Source of the DNA: Glaesserella parasuis
GTDB lineage: Bacteria; Pseudomonadota; Gammaproteobacteria; Enterobacterales; Pasteurellaceae
DNA length: 7,626 bases
NCBI RefSeq assembly: GCF_002015085.1
Contig: NZ_MUXW01000013.1
Location: 1-7,626, forward strand
Direction of reading: 5' to 3'
The position numbers and the translations under genes are program-made. The notes under the pieces were generated by a model. It was not told the origin of the DNA. It was given only the letters and a program-made list of their open reading frames with translations, and did not search any database. Below are positions 4,912-7,626 of the stretch, piece by piece (the first letter of the stretch is position 1; each line of letters begins with the position of its first letter).

Positions 4912-5451
4912 ATTAAACCTGTAAAACGTGTTCAGACAAATCGCGCACATCGTCTTAACGAAGAAATCCGCGTGAAAGAAGTTCGCTTAACCGATCAAAA
5001 CGGTGAGCAACTTGGTATCGTATCGATTCAAGAAGCATTAGCGAAAGCTGAAGAAGCTGAGTTAGACTTAGTTGAAATTAGCCCAAATGCTGAACCACCA
5101 GTTTGCCGTATTATGAACTACGGTAAGTTCATCTACGAAAAAGAGAAAGCTGCCAAAGAGCAGAAGAAAAAACAGAAAGTTGTACAAGTGAAGGAAATTA
5201 AATTCCGTCCGGGTACAGACGAAGGCGACTATCAGGTAAAACTACGCAGCCTGATTCGCTTTTTGGAAGATGGCGACAAAGCCAAAATCACAGTTCGCTT
5301 CCGTGGACGTGAAATGGCTCACCAAGAAATTGGTATGGACGTGCTAGAGCGTGTTAAAAACGATTTAGCGGAAATTGCCGTAGTAGAGTCTGCCCCAGGC
5401 AAACTCGAAGGTCGCCAAGTTGTAATGGTACTAGCACCTAAAAAGAAATAG
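4912..5451 (+). CDS. infC: Translation initiation factor IF-3 with a non-canonical AUU start
   Basis: IF3 binds the 30S subunit, prevents premature 50S joining and rejects non-standard start codons and non-initiator tRNA. Starting at ATT 4912 gives 179 residues, close to the 180 of E. coli IF3, with N-terminus KPVKRVQTNRAHRLNEEIR. This covers the conserved basic segment that would be lost if the in-frame GTG at 4972 (residue 21) were used. AGAGGA (4898-4903) lies 8 nt before ATT. No ATG, GTG or TTG exists in frame between the upstream TAG (4897-4899) and that point. The N-domain includes VDLVEISPNAEPPVCRI-type sequence (here LDLVEISPNAEPPVCRIMNYGKF, about residues 51-73), then a lysine-rich linker (KEKAAKEQKKKQK) and the C-domain with KEIKFRPGTDEGDYQVKLRS. 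An AUU start is known in E. coli, where IF3 represses its own translation through it. The same control is inferred here. rpmI and rplT follow. Confidence 0.97.
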   Translation: MKPVKRVQTNRAHRLNEEIRVKEVRLTDQNGEQLGIVSIQEALAKAEEAELDLVEISPNAEPPVCRIMNYGKFIYEKEKAAKEQKKKQKVVQVKEIKFRPGTDEGDYQVKLRSLIRFLEDGDKAKITVRFRGREMAHQEIGMDVLERVKNDLAEIAVVESAPGKLEGRQVVMVLAPKKK

Positions 5452-5467
5452 TCCATTACCTTGAGAT

Positions 5468-5532
5468 GTAATTAGTGCTTCCAAGTAATATTGGCAACAA
5501 TATTCGCCTAATTACTGTTTATTAACATAAAC
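5468..5532 (+). promoter_or_regulatory. Structured RNA before rpmI, probable L20 translational operator
   Basis: Nested pairing is visible. The outer stem is GTAATTAG (5468-5475) with CTAATTAC (5508-5515), extended by GC/GC across a bulged T. The inner stem is AATATTG (5487-5493) with CAATATT (5498-5504), capped by GCAA. A second hairpin, GTTTAT (5517-5522) with ATAAAC (5527-5532), follows at once and sits 5 nt before the GGAG Shine-Dalgarno of rpmI. In E. coli, L20 represses this operon by binding folded mRNA that mimics its 23S rRNA site in the corresponding region. Equivalence here is inferred from position and structure. Confidence 0.6.
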
Positions 5533-5552
5533 AATGCGGAGTTATTTTAACA

Positions 5553-5750
5553 ATGCCTAAAATTAAAACAGTACGTGGTGCTGCGAAGCGTTTCAAAAAA
5601 ACAGCTTCTGGCGGTTTCAAACGTAAACAATCTCACTTACGTCACATTTTGACTAAGAAAACAACTAAACGTAAACGTCACTTACGTCACAAATCAATGG
5701 TAGCGAAAGCAGACCAAGTTTTAGTAGTAGCGTGCTTACCATACGCATAA
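5553..5750 (+). CDS. rpmI: 50S ribosomal protein L35
   Basis: L35 is a small, very basic large-subunit protein. The 65-residue product has the standard length and pattern: [21 protein letters not shown], then [24 protein letters not shown], and the short tail ending CLPYA. The start follows GCGGAG (5536-5541) by 11 nt, a rather long spacing, and hairpins lie directly upstream. It is second in infC-rpmI-rplT, 101 nt after infC and 90 nt before rplT. In E. coli it is the first target of L20 repression, which then spreads to rplT by translational coupling. The stop codon here lies within a long inverted repeat reaching to the rplT ribosome-binding site. Confidence 0.98.
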
Positions 5751-5821
5751 GCGTAAATTAAGTGCAACGTACGATTAGTTAATTTTTAGTTTAATAATGT
5801 CAAAGCGTTAATTTACGCTTA
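5748..5821 (+). promoter_or_regulatory. 14-bp inverted repeat linking the rpmI stop to the rplT ribosome-binding region
   Basis: TAAGCGTAAATTAA (5748-5761) is perfectly complementary to TTAATTTACGCTTA (5808-5821) across a 46-nt spacer. The left arm begins at the rpmI TAA and the right arm ends 6 nt before the rplT AGGAG. A competing local hairpin, AAGCGT (5803-5808) with ACGCTT (5815-5820), uses the same right-hand bases. This arrangement fits translational coupling, where ribosomes finishing rpmI open the structure. Long-range pairing that couples rpmI and rplT is known in E. coli. This particular structure is inferred. Confidence 0.7.
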
Positions 5822-5840
5822 AATAGTAGGAGATTTAATA

Positions 5841-6194
5841 ATGGCTCGTGTAAAACGTGGTGTTATTGCAAGAGCACGCCATAAGAAAGTTCTTAAGGCT
5901 GCTAAAGGTTATTATGGTGCACGTTCACGCGTGTATCGCGTTGCTTTCCAAGCAGTAGTTAAAGCTGCACAATATGCTTACCGTGACCGTCGTCAACGTA
6001 AACGTCAATTCCGTCAATTATGGATTGCACGTATCAACGCGGCAGCTCGTCAAAACGGTTTATCATACAGCAAATTCATCAATGGCTTGAAAAAAGCGTC
6101 TGTTGAAATCGATCGTAAGATCCTTGCTGATATCGCAGTATTTGACAAAGTGGCTTTCGCAGCATTAGTTGCTAAAGCAAAATCTGCTCTTTAA
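5841..6194 (+). CDS. rplT: 50S ribosomal protein L20
   Basis: L20 is needed for early assembly of the 50S subunit and, in E. coli, represses translation of its own operon by binding the mRNA. The 117-residue protein has the family layout: an N-terminal basic extension MARVKRGVIARARHKKVLK, then KGYYGARSRVYRVAFQAVVKA, YRDRRQRKRQFRQLWIARIN (47-66), and the C-terminal RNA-binding domain NGLSYSKFINGLKKASVEIDRKILADIA. The C-terminal domain is the one that recognises both 23S rRNA and operator mRNA in the family. AGGAG (5828-5832) lies 8 nt before ATG. The gene closes the operon, with an intrinsic terminator 19 nt after its stop. Confidence 0.98.
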   Translation: MARVKRGVIARARHKKVLKAAKGYYGARSRVYRVAFQAVVKAAQYAYRDRRQRKRQFRQLWIARINAAARQNGLSYSKFINGLKKASVEIDRKILADIAVFDKVAFAALVAKAKSAL

Positions 6195-6213
6195 TTTTAA
6201 AGAATAGATAAAT

Positions 6214-6238
6214 AAGGACGCTTTCAGGCGTCCTTTTT
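6214..6238 (+). terminator. Intrinsic terminator of infC-rpmI-rplT
   Basis: AAGGACGC (6214-6221) pairs with GCGTCCTT (6228-6235) around a TTTCAG loop and runs into TTTTT (6234-6238). It cleanly separates rplT from potD. Confidence 0.92.
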
Positions 6239-6423
6239 CTTATACTTACATGATGAGGGATTATATGCAAAGTAGATATAAGAAGTCCAGAATAGCAGCA
6301 TCTTACTGAAGATGTTGCAATCAGCTTCAATTAACCTAAAATCATAGCCATCTTTAGGTAAGTTTTTATATGGCTTTAGTCAATATAAAAGTACGATTTC
6401 TCTCTATTTGGAGAACAAAAAAT
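6239..6423 (+). other. potD upstream region with two hairpins
   Basis: Two stems are visible. GCAGCATCTT (6295-6304) pairs with AAGATGTTGC (6309-6318), including one G-U, around ACTG. ACCTAAA (6334-6340) pairs with TTTAGGT (6353-6359), followed closely by TTTTT (6363-6367), which resembles a weak terminator or attenuator. A possible -10, TATAAA (6384-6389), has only a poor -35 17 bp upstream, so the potD promoter is not settled. No gene is seen here. Confidence 0.4.
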
Positions 6424-7470
6424 ATGAAAAAATGGGCAGTGGTTTTATCTGCGGCAACTCTTGCCTTTGGTAGTCATCACATCATGGCGGAGGAAGGGAA
6501 TACGGTTTATCTCTATACATGGTCTGAATATGTACCAGAGGGATTGCTTGACGATTTTACAAAACAAACAGGGATTAAAGTTATTGTTTCTAGCCTTGAA
6601 TCGAATGAAACAATGTATGCAAAACTAAAAACAATGGGGAAAAATCAAAGTTATGATGTAATTGCCCCCACCAGCTATTTTGTTTCTAAAATGGCACGTG
6701 AAGGAATGTTGAAAGAGTTAGATCATAGCAAATTGCCTGTATTAAGTGAGCTTGATCCACAAATGCTTGATCGTCCTTTTGATAAAGGCAATAAATACTC
6801 GGTACCACAACTTTTTGGGGCAACGGGGATTGCATACAATACGGAAACCCAAGATCCTGCAAATTTTCAATCTTGGGCAGATTTATGGAAACCAGAGTTT
6901 AAAGATGCATTACAGTTGTTAGATGATCCTCGTGAGGCATTTAATATAGCGTTATTAAAAATGGGGCAGGATCCGAATACTCAAGACCCTGCGATTTTAA
7001 AAGCAGCGTATGAAGAATTATTGAAATTACGTCCAAATATTTTGGCTTTTAATTCTGATAATCCCTCAAGCTCATTTATTTCTGGTGAAGTAGAAATCGG
7101 TACTCTTTGGAATGGTTCTGTACGAATTGCCAAAAATGAAGGTGCTAAAATCAATATGGTTTATCCTAAAGAAGGCACACCGCTTTGGATTGATAACTTA
7201 GCAATTCCTGCAACTTCGCAAAATCCGGAAGGGGCTTACAAGCTGATTAACTATATGCTTTCAGCTCCCGTCGCTGCAAAATTGACAAAAGCTATCGGTT
7301 ATCCAACAGCAAATAAAGTGGCATTAGCACAGTTACCAAAAGATTTGGTTGAAGATCCTGCTGTTTTTATTCGTTCTGAAGTTATTGAGAAAAGCCCTTG
7401 GCAAGTTGATGTAGGCGATGCGATTGAACTTTATGAGAAATATTATCAAGACCTGAAAACAGCGAAATAA
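6424..7470 (+). CDS. potD: Spermidine/putrescine-binding periplasmic protein PotD
   Basis: PotD is the soluble substrate-binding component of the PotABCD ABC importer, delivering spermidine (less well putrescine) to the inner-membrane permease. From ATG 6424 the product is 348 residues, the same length as E. coli PotD. It has a signal peptide: MKKW, a hydrophobic AVVLSAATLAFG stretch, and likely cleavage after residue 22 in HIMA-EE. Polyamine contacts known in E. coli PotD fall at equivalent or identical positions: W33, Y36, S84, Y85, D168, E171, W229, W255, D257, Y293 and Q327. An in-frame ATG at 6370 would bury the signal sequence, and TTGGAGAA precedes 6424 by a proper distance, so 6424 is chosen. 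No potA, potB or potC is adjacent, so it is an orphan copy here. Some Pasteurellaceae carry more than one potD. Sequence resembling mobile-element ends follows it. Confidence 0.95.
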   Translation: MKKWAVVLSAATLAFGSHHIMAEEGNTVYLYTWSEYVPEGLLDDFTKQTGIKVIVSSLESNETMYAKLKTMGKNQSYDVIAPTSYFVSKMAREGMLKELDHSKLPVLSELDPQMLDRPFDKGNKYSVPQLFGATGIAYNTETQDPANFQSWADLWKPEFKDALQLLDDPREAFNIALLKMGQDPNTQDPAILKAAYEELLKLRPNILAFNSDNPSSSFISGEVEIGTLWNGSVRIAKNEGAKINMVYPKEGTPLWIDNLAIPATSQNPEGAYKLINYMLSAPVAAKLTKAIGYPTANKVALAQLPKDLVEDPAVFIRSEVIEKSPWQVDVGDAIELYEKYYQDLKTAK

Positions 7471-7503
7471 ATAGTCAAGGTTGCAAACAGTACAAATAAA
7501 ATT

Positions 7504-7569
7504 GGCATAGTAGACAAAATAGTTGCTGATTCGTCAAAACTATACCAAGTGGACAAAACAGTTGCTAAT
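7504..7569 (+). repeat. Two direct repeats sharing the core of the IS-remnant ends
   Basis: Two 22-bp units, at 7509-7530 and 7548-7569, share the pattern AGTRGACAAAAYAGTTGCTR plus AT, differing at three positions (all transitions) and spaced 39 bp apart. The first unit is preceded by GGCAT, giving GGCATAGTAGACAAAAT (7504-7520). This matches the left end of the decayed element at 3376-3392 at 16 of 17 positions and in the same orientation. They may be terminal and subterminal sites of another copy that starts here and runs past the window edge, or solo ends left by excision. Confidence 0.6.
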
Positions 7570-7570
7570 A

Positions 7571-7598
7571 TGTAGAAGATCAGACTTGATCTTCTACA
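7571..7598. repeat. 12-bp perfect hairpin downstream of potD
   Basis: TGTAGAAGATCA (7571-7582) pairs perfectly with TGATCTTCTACA (7587-7598) around GACT. No T-run follows on either strand, so it is not a standard intrinsic terminator. It could stabilise the potD mRNA 3' end or belong to a mobile element next to the direct repeats. Confidence 0.6.
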
Positions 7599-7626
7599 GC
7601 TAATGAAGACCCTATCCCAAATTCTG

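Noticed and set aside
4972..4974. GTG at 4972 as the infC start
   Set aside because: It would remove 20 conserved N-terminal residues and lacks a ribosome-binding site. ATT at 4912 fits the known family start.
6370..6372. ATG at 6370 as the potD start
   Set aside because: It adds 18 residues before a normal MKKW signal peptide and makes the protein longer than PotD. An AGGTAAG lies upstream, so it is not impossible, but 6424 fits better.
1..7626. CRISPR arrays, tRNA or rRNA genes, toxin-antitoxin or phage-defence genes
   Set aside because: No regularly spaced repeats, no tRNA-like cloverleaf and no such proteins were found. The repeats at 7504-7569 are only two copies.

Overview
The window is an A+T-rich chromosomal segment from a member of the Pasteurellaceae. 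The proteins read as close relatives of the Haemophilus/Actinobacillus translation and polyamine-binding proteins. Three exact copies of the 9-mer ACAAGCGGT (all read on the minus strand) match the 'Apl-type' DNA uptake signal of the Actinobacillus pleuropneumoniae / Mannheimia / H. ducreyi subclade. I found no exact copy of the Hin-type core AAGTGCGGT. The genus is an inference.

Layout. (1) Bases 3-126: the last 32 codons of an unrecognised, probably membrane, protein and an intrinsic terminator that overlaps its stop codon. (2) Bases 321-2489: the classical trmD operon rpsP-rimM-trmD-rplS, with a sigma70-like promoter, an attenuator-like hairpin in the leader and a strong GAAA-loop terminator. 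(3) Bases 2559-3374: a shikimate-dehydrogenase-like oxidoreductase of the SDH-L (HI0607) type. (4) Bases 3376-3669: a decayed 294-bp insertion-sequence remnant with imperfect terminal inverted repeats and a broken DDE-type transposase fragment. It fills the whole gap between two convergent genes, and its right end appears to supply the stop codon of tsaD. (5) Bases 3663-4697, minus strand: tsaD (tRNA t6A synthesis). (6) Bases 4788-6238: infC-rpmI-rplT with its own promoter, an AUU start on infC, a folded segment before rpmI and a 14-bp inverted repeat bridging rpmI and rplT, then a terminator. (7) Bases 6424-7470: a stand-alone potD. (8) Bases 7504-7626: two copies of a repeat sharing its core with the ends of the decayed element, and a 12-bp perfect hairpin. 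The window ends there.

Most genes serve translation: ribosomal proteins S16, L19, L35 and L20, the 30S maturation factor RimM, tRNA modification by TrmD (m1G37) and TsaD (t6A37), and IF3. Both tRNA modifications flank the anticodon at position 37 and protect reading-frame and decoding fidelity. The two ribosomal operons are independently promoted and terminated. thrS, which precedes infC in E. coli, is absent here.

I see no sign of a wholly new multigene system. The most interesting material is regulatory RNA structure in the infC operon and the traces of a mobile-element family at two sites, one of which has probably altered the end of an essential gene.
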